Assembly: GCA_024426085.1 (NCBI GenBank)
Contig: CP087974.1
Coordinates: 3,382,001-3,446,000 of the forward strand
DNA from: Rhizobium sp. RCAM05350
GTDB lineage: Bacteria > Pseudomonadota > Alphaproteobacteria > Rhizobiales > Rhizobiaceae
Direction of reading: 5' to 3'
Length of the DNA: 64,000 bases
Position 1 is the stretch's first letter. Each line of letters opens with the position of its first letter. The position numbers and the translations under genes were made by a program. Shown here piece by piece: positions 42,856 to 53,097 of the stretch. A model generated the notes under the pieces. It searched no databases. It worked only from the letters and a program-made list of their open reading frames with translations, and had not been told where the DNA came from.

Positions 42856-43897
42856 TGATCGCGTGAACCGGTTTGCCGGCATGCAGTCCGAGCATGTCGC
42901 GCGACAGCGCTGTCACCCGCGAAACAATCGTCACGCCACCGCAATCCAGCCGGACATCGACCATGCCTTGTGCCGGTTCGCCGATCTCGATGATCGTTGC
43001 TGGGAGAATGTTGAGCGCACTCAATCCTTCCGGCCGGCTGGTTGCCAGCATGACGTCGCGCGCGGCGATCTGTAGCCGAACGCTCTTGCCTATGGGGGCA
43101 TTGAGGTGCGGCACGCGGATCTCGGCCTTTCCGGCCCGGACGATCGTGATCTGATGTTCCGTGTCCGTCTCGTCGACGGAGCCGTCGATGACGGCACCGG
43201 CTTCCCGCCGGCTGATGGTCGAAGAGGGCTGGCTGAGGATGGTTGCCGCATCGCCTGATGCGCTGATGCGGCCATTTTCCAGAATGATGACCTTTGTTGC
43301 CAGCCGGGCGACTTCGGCGACCGAGTGGCTGACATAGATGATCGGAATGTCCGCCTCATCGCGCAGCCGCTCCAGATAGGGCAGGATTTCCGCCTTGCGA
43401 TCTTCATCGAGGGCGGCCATGGGTTCGTCCATCAGCAACAGGCGCGGGTTGGACAACAGTGCCCGACCGATGGCAATGCGCTGCTTTTCGCCGCCGGACA
43501 GGTTGGCCGGTGCACGATCCAGCAAGGCACCGACGCCGAGCAGTTCGACGATCCGGCTGAAATCCGCTCCGCCACGGCTGCGGCGGGCAAGCCACCGGCC
43601 ATAGCCGAGATTGTGCCGGACGCTCAGATGCGGGAAGAGGCGTGCTTCCTGAAAGACATAACCGAAGCGGCGTTTGTGCGCGGGCACGAAAACCCGCTTG
43701 TCGCCGTCGAAAAGGACGTCGCCATTGAAAGAAAGCCGACCGCTCTGCGGTCGTAGCAGTCCGGCGATGATGTTGATCAGTGACGTCTTTCCGGACCCTG
43801 AACGGCCGAAAAGGGCGGTCACGCCCTTGTCCGCAGAAAATGTGGCGTCAACGGAAAATGCGCCGAGGCGATGACGGATATCGACCTCAAGGCTCAT
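42830..43897 (-). CDS. modC: Molybdate ABC transporter ATPase
   Basis: An intact 355-residue ATPase with Walker [10 protein letters not shown]-loop [11 protein letters not shown], signature LSGGEKQR, Walker B LLLMDEP and switch [13 protein letters not shown]. The C-terminal region is a molybdate-binding TOBE domain (SARDVMLA-like [18 protein letters not shown]). I chose the ATG at 43897, which overlaps the modB stop; the longer upstream reading is modB shadow. Confidence 0.95.
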   Translation of the reverse strand: MSLEVDIRHRLGAFSVDATFSADKGVTALFGRSGSGKTSLINIIAGLLRPQSGRLSFNGDVLFDGDKRVFVPAHKRRFGYVFQEARLFPHLSVRHNLGYGRWLARRSRGGADFSRIVELLGVGALLDRAPANLSGGEKQRIAIGRALLSNPRLLLMDEPMAALDEDRKAEILPYLERLRDEADIPIIYVSHSVAEVARLATKVIILENGRISASGDAATILSQPSSTISRREAGAVIDGSVDETDTEHQITIVRAGKAEIRVPHLNAPIGKSVRLQIAARDVMLATSRPEGLSALNILPATIIEIGEPAQGMVDVRLDCGGVTIVSRVTALSRDMLGLHAGKPVHAIIKSVALDL

Positions 43898-44595
43898 GCC
43901 GCATCCACCTTCTTCGCTGCAAGGTTTGCCAGAATTTCCGAAACCATCAGGGCGGCCATGGAAATGATGATGGAAATGAGGGTCAGGCAGAAACGATGGC
44001 ATCGCCGCCGGGGACCTGGGTAAAGGTATAGATCGCCGAAGATAGCGTTTGGGTTTCGCCGGGAATATTGGAAACGAAAGTGATGGTCGCGCCTGAATTC
44101 GCCCATCGCCTTGGCGAAGGCGAGAACCATGCCGGCGATGACGCCCGGTAGAACCAGCGGTAGCGTGACGGTGAGGAAGACCCAGAACGGTCCGGCCCCC
44201 AGTGTCGAGGCGGCCTGCTCCAGCCGGCGGTCCACGGCTTCGATCGACAGGCGGATGCTGCGTACCATCAGCGGGAAAGCCATGACCGCGCATGCAAGGG
44301 CAGCACCGGTCCACCGGAAGGAAAAGACGATGCCGGTATATTCGGCCAAAAACGCGCCGATCGGGCCGCGTTTGCCGAACAGGACCAGAAGGAGAAAACC
44401 GGTGACGACCGGCGGCAGGATCAGGGGAAGGTGAACCACGCCATTGAGGATGGATTTCCCCCAGAAACGGCCGCGGGCCAGAAGCATGGCGATGCCGATG
44501 GCGAAGGGCAGGCTGACGATCATAGCAACGAAGGATACGCGCAGGCTGAGGCGGATTGCCGTCCATTCCGCATCGCTTAAAACCAACCAGTCCAA
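43894..44595 (-). CDS. modB: Molybdate ABC transporter permease, two frameshifts
   Basis: A permease of about 233 residues. [18 protein letters not shown] and [19 protein letters not shown], the latter being the coupling loop, are typical of ModB. Breaks near 44100 and 43990 displace a short stretch that restores to [17 protein letters not shown], a strong ModB marker. The stop overlaps the modC start by 4 bases, and modA ends 72 bases upstream. Confidence 0.93.
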   Translation of the reverse strand: MDWLVLSDAEWTAIRLSLRVSFVAMIVSLPFAIGIAMLLARGRFWGKSILNGVVHLPLILPPVVTGFLLLVLFGKRGPIGAFLAEYTGIVFSFRWTGAALACAVMAFPLMVRSIRLSIEAVDRRLEQAASTLGAGPFWVFLTVTLPLVLPGVIAGMVLAFAKAMGEFRRDHHFRFQYSRRNPNAIFGDLYLYPGPRRRCHRFCLTLISIIISMAALMVSEILANLAAKKVDAA

Positions 44596-44667
44596 ATGTG
44601 TACGCTCCGTCCTTGACGGTCAGACGATATGCGCTCGATCCATTCGCGGATAGAGCGCATCGCCGTC

Positions 44668-45463
44668 TTATTTCAGGATGGTAAAGCCCTGGGCTTCGAA
44701 CAGGGCGGCTGCCTTGGCCGACTTGACGAAGTCGACATAGGCGGCTGCGTCCGGGTTCTTGCTGTCGGCGGTGATCGCGATCGGGTAGACGATCGGCGGA
44801 TGGCTGTCTTTCGGGAAGGTGCCGGCGATCTTCACGCCTTTGTCGGCGGCCGCATCCGTCTGGTAGACAATGCCGTAGGGCGCTTCACCCTTGGAAACGA
44901 GAATAAGGGCTGCACGGACATTTTCAGCGCCGGCTACATTCCTTTCGACCGAGGACCAGATGCCGAGCTTTTCAAGCGCGGCCTTGCCGTACTTGCCAGC
45001 CGGCACGGAATCGACGGCGCCCATGGCGAGTTTTTTCGTCACCGAGCAGTGCCTTCAGATCAAGGCCCTGTTTGATATCGACCGGAGCGGCATCCTGCTT
45101 GCCGGTGACCAGCACGATACGGTTGCCAAGCAGGTTGGCGCGGGTGTCATCCTTGATCAGCTTCTTTTCGGCGACGTAATCCATCCAGGCGAGGTCAGCC
45201 GAGATGAAGACGTCGGCCGGTGCGCCGGATTCGATCTGCTTGGCAAGGGCCGAGCTTGCCGCGTAGGAAACGGTGGTGTCCTTGCCGGCTTCCTTCTGCC
45301 ATTCGGCGTTGACGGCATCGAGCGCGTTTTTGAGGCTTGCCGCGGCAAAGACAGTGACCTTTTCGGCTGCGTGCCCAAGCTGAGCGAGCGAAGCGCCGCC
45401 GATCCAGAGTGCGATGGCTGCAGTTCCGAGAAATTTCAGCAAGGTTCGACGTTCAGTGCGCAT
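44668..45463 (-). CDS. modA: Molybdate-binding periplasmic protein, one frameshift
   Basis: A binding protein of about 264 residues with a signal peptide ([20 protein letters not shown], cleaved near GHAAE). The mature part contains [16 protein letters not shown] and [12 protein letters not shown], the oxyanion pocket of ModA. A break near 45043 splits it. It is the first gene of the modABC operon, and its upstream region carries two boxes matching the ModE consensus. Confidence 0.95.
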
Positions 45464-45482
45464 GCGGTTCCCCCATTGGTTT

Positions 45483-45506
45483 CGAGATATTCTTTTAGAT
45501 ATAACG
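45483..45506. promoter_or_regulatory. ModE box 1 upstream of modA
   Basis: CGAGATAT and ATATAACG are separated by 8 bases. The right arm matches the ModE half-site exactly and the left arm matches 6 of 8. The spacing equals that of the known Escherichia coli site. It starts 20 bp upstream of the modA ATG. Confidence 0.7.
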
Positions 45507-45525
45507 GTATAATCCGATTGACCAG

Positions 45526-45549
45526 CGTTATATTGGTCAGAATATATTG
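45526..45549. promoter_or_regulatory. ModE box 2 upstream of modA
   Basis: CGTTATAT and ATATATTG are separated by 8 bases. Here the left arm is exact and the right arm matches 6 of 8. Its centre lies 43 bp, about four helical turns, from the centre of box 1, so two dimers could bind the same face. Confidence 0.65.
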
Positions 45550-45645
45550 AAACTCATTCACCCTGACCTCTGGCTTGCTGCTTGCCATCGACGCGACGGA
45601 AGTTAAATTCGGCGGCGCAAGATTGACCGGGAGGCAGGGAACGCG

Positions 45646-46346
45646 ATGGAATCGAGTGTGAAGATCGAGGAGAGCTGGAAAACAGCTTTGACCGCGGAAT
45701 TCTCCAGCCTCTATATGGCGGATCTGAAAAAATTTCTGCTGGAGGAGAGAAATAGCGGCAAGCAGATTTTCCCCAAAGGGCCGGAGTATTTTCGCGCCCT
45801 TGATCTGACGCCGCTCGACAAGGTCCGTGTCGTCATTCTCGGGCAGGACCCCTATCATGGCGAGGGGCAAGCGCATGGGCTGTCCTTCAGCGTCAAGCCG
45901 GGCGTGCGCTCGCCGCCATCATTGGTGAATATCTACAAGGAACTGCAAAGCGATCTGGGCATCCCGCCGGCCCGCCACGGCTTTCTGGAAAGCTGGGCGA
46001 GGCAGGGCGTGCTGCTGCTCAACAGCGTTCTGACGGTGGAGCGGGCGATGGCGGCCTCACATCAGGGCAAGGGCTGGGAAAAATTCACCGACGCGATCAT
46101 CCGCGCGGTCAACGATCAGGAACATCCGGTCGTCTTTATCCTCTGGGGATCCTATGCGCAGAAAAAGGCTGCTTTCGTCGATCCGTCGCGCCATCTGGTG
46201 ATTCGGTCGCCGCATCCGTCGCCGCTCTCGGCCCATAACGGCTTTTTCGGCACCAAGCCTTTTCCAAGGCCAATGATTTTCTCGTCTCAAAAGGCCGCGA
46301 GCCGATCGACTGGGCGCTGCCTGCCAATCCAGAGATGCCGACTTAG
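45646..46346 (+). CDS. ung: Uracil-DNA glycosylase, one frameshift
   Basis: A family 1 uracil-DNA glycosylase of about 233 residues. [20 protein letters not shown] carries the water-activating Asp, and [11 protein letters not shown] the catalytic His. A break near 46262 shifts the last 28 or so residues, which restore to [17 protein letters not shown] and end at 46346. It removes uracil from DNA to start base-excision repair. It converges with the EamA gene, with a 4-base overlap at the stops. Confidence 0.94.
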
Positions 46347-47252
46347 GTCAGTGTCTGGGAGGAAGGTGGTTCGGGCTGCTTGGCGTTGCGCCGGGCAACG
46401 ACGGTTTCGCGCCAGACTGTGAAGATGCCGGCGCAGACCACGATCGCCGAGCCAAGGATCATGTTGAGGTTCAGTGTCTCGCCGAAGACGGATACGCCGA
46501 TGATCGAGGCGAAGACCAGCTGAAGATAGGTCAGCGGTTGGACTTCCGAGGCATCGAGCAGCTCGTAGGCCTTGATCAGGAAGAAATGGCTGGTCGTCCC
46601 GGTGATGCACAAAAGCAGCATCCAGGCCCAGTCCTGTGGCGCAAGCGTTGTCCAGTAGAACGGCCCGACAAGGGTGATCGCAACGGCACCAGCAACGCCG
46701 GTGTAGAAGAAGCTCGTCATCGAGCTATCGTCGCGGCTCACCAGCCGCGTCGAGATCACATAGATCGCAAAGATCAGAGCCGATGAGATCGGGATCAGGA
46801 AGTTGATGTCGAAGCTGCTGTCATCCGGTTTCAGGATCAGCAGCACGCCAAGCAACCCGACAATGATCGCCGTCCAACGCCGCCAGCCGACACGCTCACC
46901 GAGCAGCGGCATGGAGAGCAGTGCGACGAAAAGTGGTCCAGAGGAGAAGATCGCCTGCGAATGGGCAAGGCCGACCCGTGAGAAAGAGATGATGACGATG
47001 ACGATCTGTCCGACCAGAAGGATGCCACGCAAGACCTGCAGCGCTGGTCTTTTTGTCTGGACGGCGACAGACAGACCGCCGCGTGAACGGGCTGCCAGCG
47101 CGATGGCGAATGCGGCGAACGCCCAATAGCGGATCATCGTGATGAAGACCGGAGGGTAGAGGCCGCCCAGATGCTTGGAAATCGCGTCCTGTATCGAGAA
47201 GATTACAAGGGCAAGCAGGACGAAGATATAGCCGGTCTCGCTTCGAAGTCAT
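46343..47252 (-). CDS. EamA/DMT-family transporter, one frameshift at the N-terminus
   Basis: An inner-membrane protein of about 303 residues with ten predicted membrane helices in two EamA repeats. Clear stretches are [17 protein letters not shown] in the first repeat and [19 protein letters not shown] in the second. A break near 47238 hides the first helix, which restores to [20 protein letters not shown]. Family members export metabolites or amino acids; the substrate is unknown. Confidence 0.85.
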
Positions 47253-47337
47253 GCCAACGGTCATACACCGGCTATGCCGGAAGCAGCCACGCTGATTTTT
47301 GCGACGCAGCAATGTTTGTTGCAAACCGGGCGTTTTC

Positions 47338-47372
47338 GGCAACACGGCGATGCTGATCACCGCCGTGTTGCC
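47338..47372 (-). terminator. Strong hairpin after prsE
   Basis: GGCAACACGGCG and CGCCGTGTTGCC make a perfect 12-bp stem with an 11-base loop, 10 bases beyond the prsE stop. The leftward tail is GAAAAC without a T-run, so termination efficiency is uncertain. Confidence 0.6.
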
Positions 47373-47381
47373 TTGTCTGGA

Positions 47382-48704
47382 TTAATCCTCATGGAACGTA
47401 TGCTGGATCTGTTCGGTCAGCGGCTTTGCGAGGTAGGAGATCACCGTGCGATCGGCGATCTTGATGAAGACCTCAGCCGGCATGCCGGGATAAAGGGCCA
47501 GCCCCTTCAGGCCTGTCAGACTTTCCGGCTTCGGCTTGATGCGGAGCGGATAGTAGGTCATGCCGGTGCGCTGGTCGGTAACGAGGTCGGGGGCGATGGT
47601 CACGACTTCCGCTTCGACAATCGGCGTGGTGCGCTGGTTAAAGGCGCTGAAGCGGACCTCAACCGGCTGGCCGAGCCGAATCTGGTCGATATCATGCGTG
47701 GCGATCTTGGCCTCGACCGTCAGCCCGTCAGCGCCGGGGACGACGAGCATCAGCACTTCACCCGGGTTGATGACGCCATTCACGGTGTGCACGGCCAACT
47801 GATAGATCCGGCCATCCAGCGGGGCGCGAATATCGATGCGCTTGAGCTGGTCCATGGCGGCGACGCGTCGGTCTTCGTATTCGGCGATCTTGCCTTCCAC
47901 GTCCGTCAGTTCCTTGGCATTCTCGGTGCGGCGGTCTTCGTCGAGCTGCAGGATCTGCAGATCGATTTCGCTCGACTTGCCGGCAGCCTGCGCACGGGCA
48001 GCGATACGGGCACCGCGGTCACCTTCAAGCTGGGCGCGGTCGCGCTTCAGCTCGGTCAGCCGCTGCATGGAGACGAGACCCTGACCATAGAGCTTGTCAA
48101 GACCCGTGAGTTCTTCGCCGATCAGCCTCAGCGCGTCCTCGATGGCAGCCAACTGAACCGTCAGGCCTTTCGTCTCATCCACAAGCTGGTCCTTGCGTGA
48201 CGCGAGCTGGCTTTTCATGCCGACGAGTGCGTTCTTGCGGCTGATGAACAGCTTGCGCTCGCTCTGTTCCAGCACACTGCCGGGGGTACTCGTCCCGGAT
48301 ATCAGCTCGTTCAGGTTTTCCGGGATCTTGAAATCGTCGGACCCGAGCTGCTCAGCCAGCAAACGGGCTCTGCGCGCATACAACTGCGCCAGGGTGTTTT
48401 GCACGATCGACAGGTTGGCGCGCACGGTGGTGCCGTCGAGCTTGATCAGGATTTGGCCCGCCTTGACGGTATCGCCTTCCTTGACCAACACTTGTTCGAC
48501 GATGCCGCCGGTCAGGTGCTGGATCTTCTTGACGTTGTTTTCGACCACGACGGTGCCGCTCGCGACGATGGCACTCGACAATTCGGTGGTCATCGCCCAG
48601 CCGCCGACGCCACCGACAAGTGCGATGCCGAGGATCGTTACGGCGGCGATATGCCGGCCCAGAGAACGGTGCGAGCTGATTGGTTTTGCTGCATTATCGG
48701 TCAC
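47382..48704 (-). CDS. prsE: Type I secretion membrane-fusion protein, PrsE-like
   Basis: An intact 440-residue HlyD-family adaptor. A short cytoplasmic tail precedes one membrane helix (HIAAVTILGIALVGGVGGWA). A lipoyl-like half (VKKIQHLTGGIVEQVLVKEG), a long coiled coil (about residues 110-280) and the closing lipoyl and beta-barrel region (RIDIRAPLDGRIYQL) follow. It links the inner-membrane ABC pump to an outer-membrane TolC. It overlaps the ATPase gene by 4 bases. The prs name follows the rhizobial PrsDE system and rests on family resemblance. Confidence 0.88.
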   Translation of the reverse strand: MTDNAAKPISSHRSLGRHIAAVTILGIALVGGVGGWAMTTELSSAIVASGTVVVENNVKKIQHLTGGIVEQVLVKEGDTVKAGQILIKLDGTTVRANLSIVQNTLAQLYARRARLLAEQLGSDDFKIPENLNELISGTSTPGSVLEQSERKLFISRKNALVGMKSQLASRKDQLVDETKGLTVQLAAIEDALRLIGEELTGLDKLYGQGLVSMQRLTELKRDRAQLEGDRGARIAARAQAAGKSSEIDLQILQLDEDRRTENAKELTDVEGKIAEYEDRRVAAMDQLKRIDIRAPLDGRIYQLAVHTVNGVINPGEVLMLVVPGADGLTVEAKIATHDIDQIRLGQPVEVRFSAFNQRTTPIVEAEVVTIAPDLVTDQRTGMTYYPLRIKPKPESLTGLKGLALYPGMPAEVFIKIADRTVISYLAKPLTEQIQHTFHED

Positions 48705-50467
48705 GATGCAGACTCCTGTCCTTCACCCACGACTTTCAGCGATGCGGGGCTGGCAATTTGCGGCTGGCGGCTTTCCTTGCGCAGGATTTGTGCAAGCACT
48801 TCGTCCTTCGGCCCAACGGCCTGCATCCGTCCTTCGTTCATCATCAGCACCATGTCAGTTGCAACGAGGGCACTTGGCCTGTGGGCAATGACGACCACGA
48901 TACCGCCGCGTGCCCGTACGCTCATGATCGCTTCGCTGAGGGCTTGTTCACCCTCCGCATCCAGATTGGAGTTGGGTTCGTCGAGGACGACGAGGAAGGG
49001 TTCGCCGAACAGGGCGCGGGCAAGGGCCACGCGCTGGCGCTGGCCTGCGGAAAGCGCTGCGCCACCTTCACCGATCTCGGTCTCGTAGCCATTCGGCAAC
49101 TTGAGAATGAGGTCATGGACGCGGGCGGCCTTGGCGGCGGAAACGATGGCATCCGGTGATGGATTTTCGCTCAGGCGGGCAATGTTCTGTGCCACCGTGC
49201 CGGCGAAAAGTTCGACATCCTGCGGCAGATAACCGACGTAACGTCCCAGCCTGTCGGTGTCCCATTGATCGAGCGCTGCGCCGTCGAGGCGCACAGAGCC
49301 GCGAAAGGCGGGCCAGATGCCGATGAGGGCACGCGCAAGTGAGGATTTGCCGGAGGCGCTTGGCCCGATGACGCCGAGCGCGCTGCCGGCATTCACAGTG
49401 AAATTCACGTCCGCGAAGGTCAGGCGCTGCGCGCCGGGAGGCCCACCTGCAAGCCCTTCCGCGCTCAGTTTCTCCTTCGGCGCCGGGAGTGCGAGCGGCG
49501 CCTCGCGTTCAGGTAAGGCTTTGAGCAGTTCCTTCAGGCGCTGCCAGCTCTGGCGGCAGGAAACGTAGCCGCGCCAGTTGCCGATGGCCAGTTCAACCGG
49601 TGCAAGTGCCCGTGCGGTCAGGATCGAACCGGCGATGATGATGCCCGGCGACGCCAATCCCTCAATGACGAGAACCGCGCCGGTTGCCAGAACGGCAGAT
49701 TGCAGCGCCATGCGGAATACCTTGGACAGGGCGCCGTAACCGTTGCCGACGTCGGACGTCTCGCGGTTTTGTTCGCGGTAGGTGTCGTTGCGCTGGTCCC
49801 AAAGCTGCGACATCCGGCCCAGCATGCCCATGGCCTGCATGACTTCGGCGTTGCGCTGTGAGGACTGAGCGAAGGCGTTGCGATGGTTTCCGGCTTCCGA
49901 TGCCTTTTTCGACGGGCCTTGCGTGCCGCGATTGGTGAGGAAAGTCAGGGCTATGAGGATGATCGAACCGATGACTGCGACAATGCCGATCAACGGATGG
50001 AACAGGAAGCAGATGCCGATATAGAACGGCAGCCAGGGCAGATCGAAAAATGCAGCTGGGCCGGTGCCGGAGAGGAAGGAGCGAACCTGATCGAAATCGC
50101 GCAAGGCCTGCAGGCCGTCACCCTGGGTGCGCAGTTTCAAAGGAGCCTGGACCACGGCACGATGGATCCGCGCGCTCATAGCTTCGTCCAGAGCGCCGGC
50201 AATGCGCACCAGCATGCGGCCACGCACCATTTCGAAGGCGCCCTGGAACGCATAGAGCAGCAGTGCGAGCAGGCAAAGCGCGATCAGCGTCGGGATGCTT
50301 CGGCTCGGCAGGACCCGGTCATAGACTTCCAGCATGAAGAAGGAGCCGGTCAGATAGAGAATGTTGACAAGCGCGCTGGCGAGAAAGATGCCGATGAATC
50401 CTGCCTTGCAGTTCCATAGAGCTTCGGCCGGATCGGATGCGCTGACTTTGTTCGATGGGTTCGTCAC
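48701..50467 (-). CDS. prsD: Type I secretion ABC transporter, PrsD-like
   Basis: An intact 588-residue half-transporter with an N-terminal six-helix membrane domain (GIFLASALVNILYLTGSFFM first) and a nucleotide-binding domain with GPSASGKS, LSAGQRQR and LVVLDEP. There is no N-terminal peptidase or C39-like domain, so substrates would carry uncleaved C-terminal signals, as in the PrtD/PrsD family. The start is GTG at 50467. No RTX-type substrate gene is visible nearby, which fits PrsDE exporting several unlinked proteins. Confidence 0.9.
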   Translation of the reverse strand: MTNPSNKVSASDPAEALWNCKAGFIGIFLASALVNILYLTGSFFMLEVYDRVLPSRSIPTLIALCLLALLLYAFQGAFEMVRGRMLVRIAGALDEAMSARIHRAVVQAPLKLRTQGDGLQALRDFDQVRSFLSGTGPAAFFDLPWLPFYIGICFLFHPLIGIVAVIGSIILIALTFLTNRGTQGPSKKASEAGNHRNAFAQSSQRNAEVMQAMGMLGRMSQLWDQRNDTYREQNRETSDVGNGYGALSKVFRMALQSAVLATGAVLVIEGLASPGIIIAGSILTARALAPVELAIGNWRGYVSCRQSWQRLKELLKALPEREAPLALPAPKEKLSAEGLAGGPPGAQRLTFADVNFTVNAGSALGVIGPSASGKSSLARALIGIWPAFRGSVRLDGAALDQWDTDRLGRYVGYLPQDVELFAGTVAQNIARLSENPSPDAIVSAAKAARVHDLILKLPNGYETEIGEGGAALSAGQRQRVALARALFGEPFLVVLDEPNSNLDAEGEQALSEAIMSVRARGGIVVVIAHRPSALVATDMVLMMNEGRMQAVGPKDEVLAQILRKESRQPQIASPASLKVVGEGQESAS

Positions 50468-50808
50468 TATAGAGGTCCTCGTGAGACATTTGCTGCCTCA
50501 AATGGAATGCACAACGTGCCACAATTTCCCTAAAGCCCCATTACCTGGGACGCTGTCTCCTGGGGAACATGCGAACTGCAACGGCGCATCGCCCGTTGCC
50601 GGATTTGCGTGCCTGTGTAAATGGTTTTTCGCTTATTCATACAATTTTGTCGTCGTTATAGTGGAACTAGCAGACTATTGCCATGGCTTTTGCAGTGTTT
50701 CTGTAAAGTCTTTGTTGTGTTTTGCCAGATGCTTAGACTTGATTGGTTGCGCTTGCACTCCTTTGGCCGATCAGTCAAACACTCCGATCTGTTGGAAAAG
50801 GTTGCGAA
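50468..50808. other. Divergent control region, prsD and cobF
   Basis: These 341 bases separate the leftward prsD from the rightward cobF and hold no credible gene. They should contain both promoters. I see no cobalamin-riboswitch core (GCCACTG-type elements) before cobF. A TGGCAC-like element on the minus strand has the wrong spacing for sigma-54. Confidence 0.5.
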
Positions 50809-51577
50809 ATGAGAAACGTTCTGGTCGTGGGGATCGGTGCTGGAAATCCCGAGCATATGACGGTGCAGGCGATCAATGCGCTCAACAAAGCCAGTGTCCT
50901 GTTCATCCCCACCAAGGGCGATGCGAAGGTGCAGCTTGCCGATATTCGCCGTGATATCGTGTCGCGGTATGTCACCAATTTGCATAGCCGGGTCGTGGAA
51001 TTCGAGGTTCCGGTGCGCCAGGTGGCGGATCGGTCCTATCACCGCAGCGTCGATGACTGGCATGCCGCGATCGCCGCCGCTCACGAGCGGCTGCTGATCG
51101 AGGAGCTTGATGAAAATCAGACTGGCGCCTTTCTCGTCTGGGGCGATCCGATGCTCTATGACAGCACGATCCGTATCATTGAACGGGTTCGCGCCTTGGC
51201 GACGGTTGCGTTCGACTATTCGGTCATTCCCGGCATTACCAGCATCCAGGCGCTTGCCGCCAGCCATAGGATACCGCTCAATCTCGTCGGCAAGCCGGTC
51301 GAGATCACCACCGGCCGGCGCCTGGTTGAAAGTTTCCCACACAGAAGCGAGACCGCCGTCGTCATGCTCGATGGCGAGCAGGCTTTCATGAAGATCGACG
51401 ATCCGGAAGCGCGGATCTACTGGGGTGCCTATCTCGGCACGGAGCAGGAGATCATCATTTCCGGCCGGCTTGCCGATGTGAAGGATGATATCCTCAAGAC
51501 CAGAGCAGCCCGCGGGGCGGCACGGCTGGATCATGGATATCTACCTTCTGCAGAAGGGCGCGGATTTCGAAGAGTAA
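50809..51577 (+). CDS. cobF: Precorrin-6A synthase (deacetylating), one frameshift near the end
   Basis: CobF methylates C-1 of precorrin-5 with loss of acetate in the aerobic cobalamin pathway. The SAM-dependent methylase start VLVVGIGAGNPEHMTVQA and LVWGDPMLYDST are clear. A break near 51520 hides the true C-terminus, which restores to DIYLLQKGADFEE and stops at 51577 (about 256 residues). It is the first gene of the cob cluster. The uncorrected reading would extend falsely past 51600. Confidence 0.93.
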
Positions 51578-51754
51578 CGACAAAAGCCGTGCTTCACTTT
51601 GGTTTGCAACATGGCATGGCGGCCGGTTTGCCTGTGTTGTAGAGTGCTGTATTGACGGGCGAACGATGGCCCGGAGCATTGGATTGCACTTTTGAAGACT
51701 GGAGATGGCCAGCTGCCTGTCATGATATTCTGTGCCGCACCATCCGAGGGATCA

Positions 51755-53095
51755 ATGGAAGCCCCGCAGCGATCGTCGATGCGTCGCGGTGCCTGCCCGT
51801 CCCTGTCAACGCCGATGATGACGGGCGATGGACTACTGGTGCGTCTGCGGCCTGCGAGGCCGGGGTTTACTCTTCGAGAGCTGGTGGCGATATCAGATGC
51901 GGCAGCGTTGTGTGGAAACGGCATCCTCGAAATCACGGCGCGTGGCAATCTGCAAATCCGTGGGTTGACGGCGCAAACCGTCCCGCTCCTGTCCCGAAAA
52001 ATCGCCGATACCGGCATAGAGATAGCACAGGGCCTGGCGATTGAAACGCCGCCCTTGGCCGGGCTGGACCCATCCGAAATTGCCGACGCCGTTTCCGTTG
52101 CCGAGCGGTTGCGCGTGGCCGTGGCTGCACATCAGCCGCCGTTGCACCTGGCGCCCAAGCTGTCGGTCGTCATCGACGGCGGCGGCCAGCTGAATCTGGA
52201 GGCGGTAACCGCCGATATCAGGCTGAGTGCGGTGCGGAGCAACGGGCAAGTGCTCTGGCTGCTAGCTCTTGCCGGTACGGGAAAGACGGCAAGGCGGATT
52301 GCGGCGCTGGAGGAAACGGCTGTTGTTCCGGCGGTGATGAACATTCTGGAAAGCCTTGCTGCGATTGGCAGGGATGCCCGTGCCCGAGATATTGTCGATG
52401 CGGCTCTAAAGCGCAGGACGGCGACAATCGATCTTGACGAGATCGCGCCAATGATGTCCGCGCCGAACTCAGCCGGTATCCATGATCTCGCTGAGGACTG
52501 CTCCATTCTGGGTGTTGGCCTTCCATTCGGACAAATTCGCACGGTGGGCCTTCGGTCATTCCTTGAGGCGCTGGAAATTCTGGGGGCCACAGAAATCCGC
52601 CTGGCGCTCGGTCATGCGCTGATGGTGCTGGGAGTTGCACCCGAGCGGATCGGCGCGGCACAGGCTTTGGCTCTCGGGCACGGTCTGCGGGCCTTTCCGC
52701 GCGATCCCCGCAATCACATTGCTGCCTGCGCCGGCGTCAGGGCGTGCGCGTCGGCGCAGATTGATACGAGAGCGGTGGCGCAAACGGTGGTCGATACAGC
52801 CCCAGCGCTGCTCGACGGATCGCTGACGGTCCACATATCCGGCTGCCCCAAGGGCTGTGCGAAGCCATCGGCTTCGGCACTGACGATCACGGCTGCGCCA
52901 ATAGGCTATGGGCTTGTCGTAAATGGCCCTGCCTCGGCGGCGCCAACCGCCTACATCGAAGAAAACAACATAAGAACCGCGCTTGAACACCTCGACAAGC
53001 TGGTGTCCGAACGGAAACAGGCTGGCGAATCGGCCCGGTCCTGCCTTACACGGCTCGGAGCGGATGTGGTCACCGCCGCGGTTCAACAGGGATAG
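51755..53095 (+). CDS. cobG: Precorrin-3B synthase
   Basis: CobG is the oxygen-dependent hydroxylase and ring-lactone former that marks the aerobic pathway. It is a nitrite/sulfite-reductase-like protein: HIAACAGVRACASAQ and HISGCPKGCAKP supply the four Cys of the iron-sulfur centre, and RRGACPSLSTPMMTGDGLL is the family start. I prefer the ATG at 51755, with GAGGGA directly upstream. An in-frame ATG at 51692 would add 21 poorly conserved residues. The gene is intact. Confidence 0.92.
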   Translation: MEAPQRSSMRRGACPSLSTPMMTGDGLLVRLRPARPGFTLRELVAISDAAALCGNGILEITARGNLQIRGLTAQTVPLLSRKIADTGIEIAQGLAIETPPLAGLDPSEIADAVSVAERLRVAVAAHQPPLHLAPKLSVVIDGGGQLNLEAVTADIRLSAVRSNGQVLWLLALAGTGKTARRIAALEETAVVPAVMNILESLAAIGRDARARDIVDAALKRRTATIDLDEIAPMMSAPNSAGIHDLAEDCSILGVGLPFGQIRTVGLRSFLEALEILGATEIRLALGHALMVLGVAPERIGAAQALALGHGLRAFPRDPRNHIAACAGVRACASAQIDTRAVAQTVVDTAPALLDGSLTVHISGCPKGCAKPSASALTITAAPIGYGLVVNGPASAAPTAYIEENNIRTALEHLDKLVSERKQAGESARSCLTRLGADVVTAAVQQG

Positions 53096-53097
53096 AG

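Noticed and set aside
43898-44566. Long extension of modC upstream of its start
   Set aside because: It is a shadow of modB in another frame; modC starts at 43897 with an overlap of the modB stop.
50505-50521. Sigma-54-like promoter on the minus strand before prsD (TGGCACG followed by a GC)
   Set aside because: The GG and GC are two bases too close for a functional -24/-12 element.
50468-50808. Cobalamin riboswitch before cobF
   Set aside because: No B12-box or GCCACTG-type core was found. The region is long enough to hold one, so this is absence of evidence by eye only.
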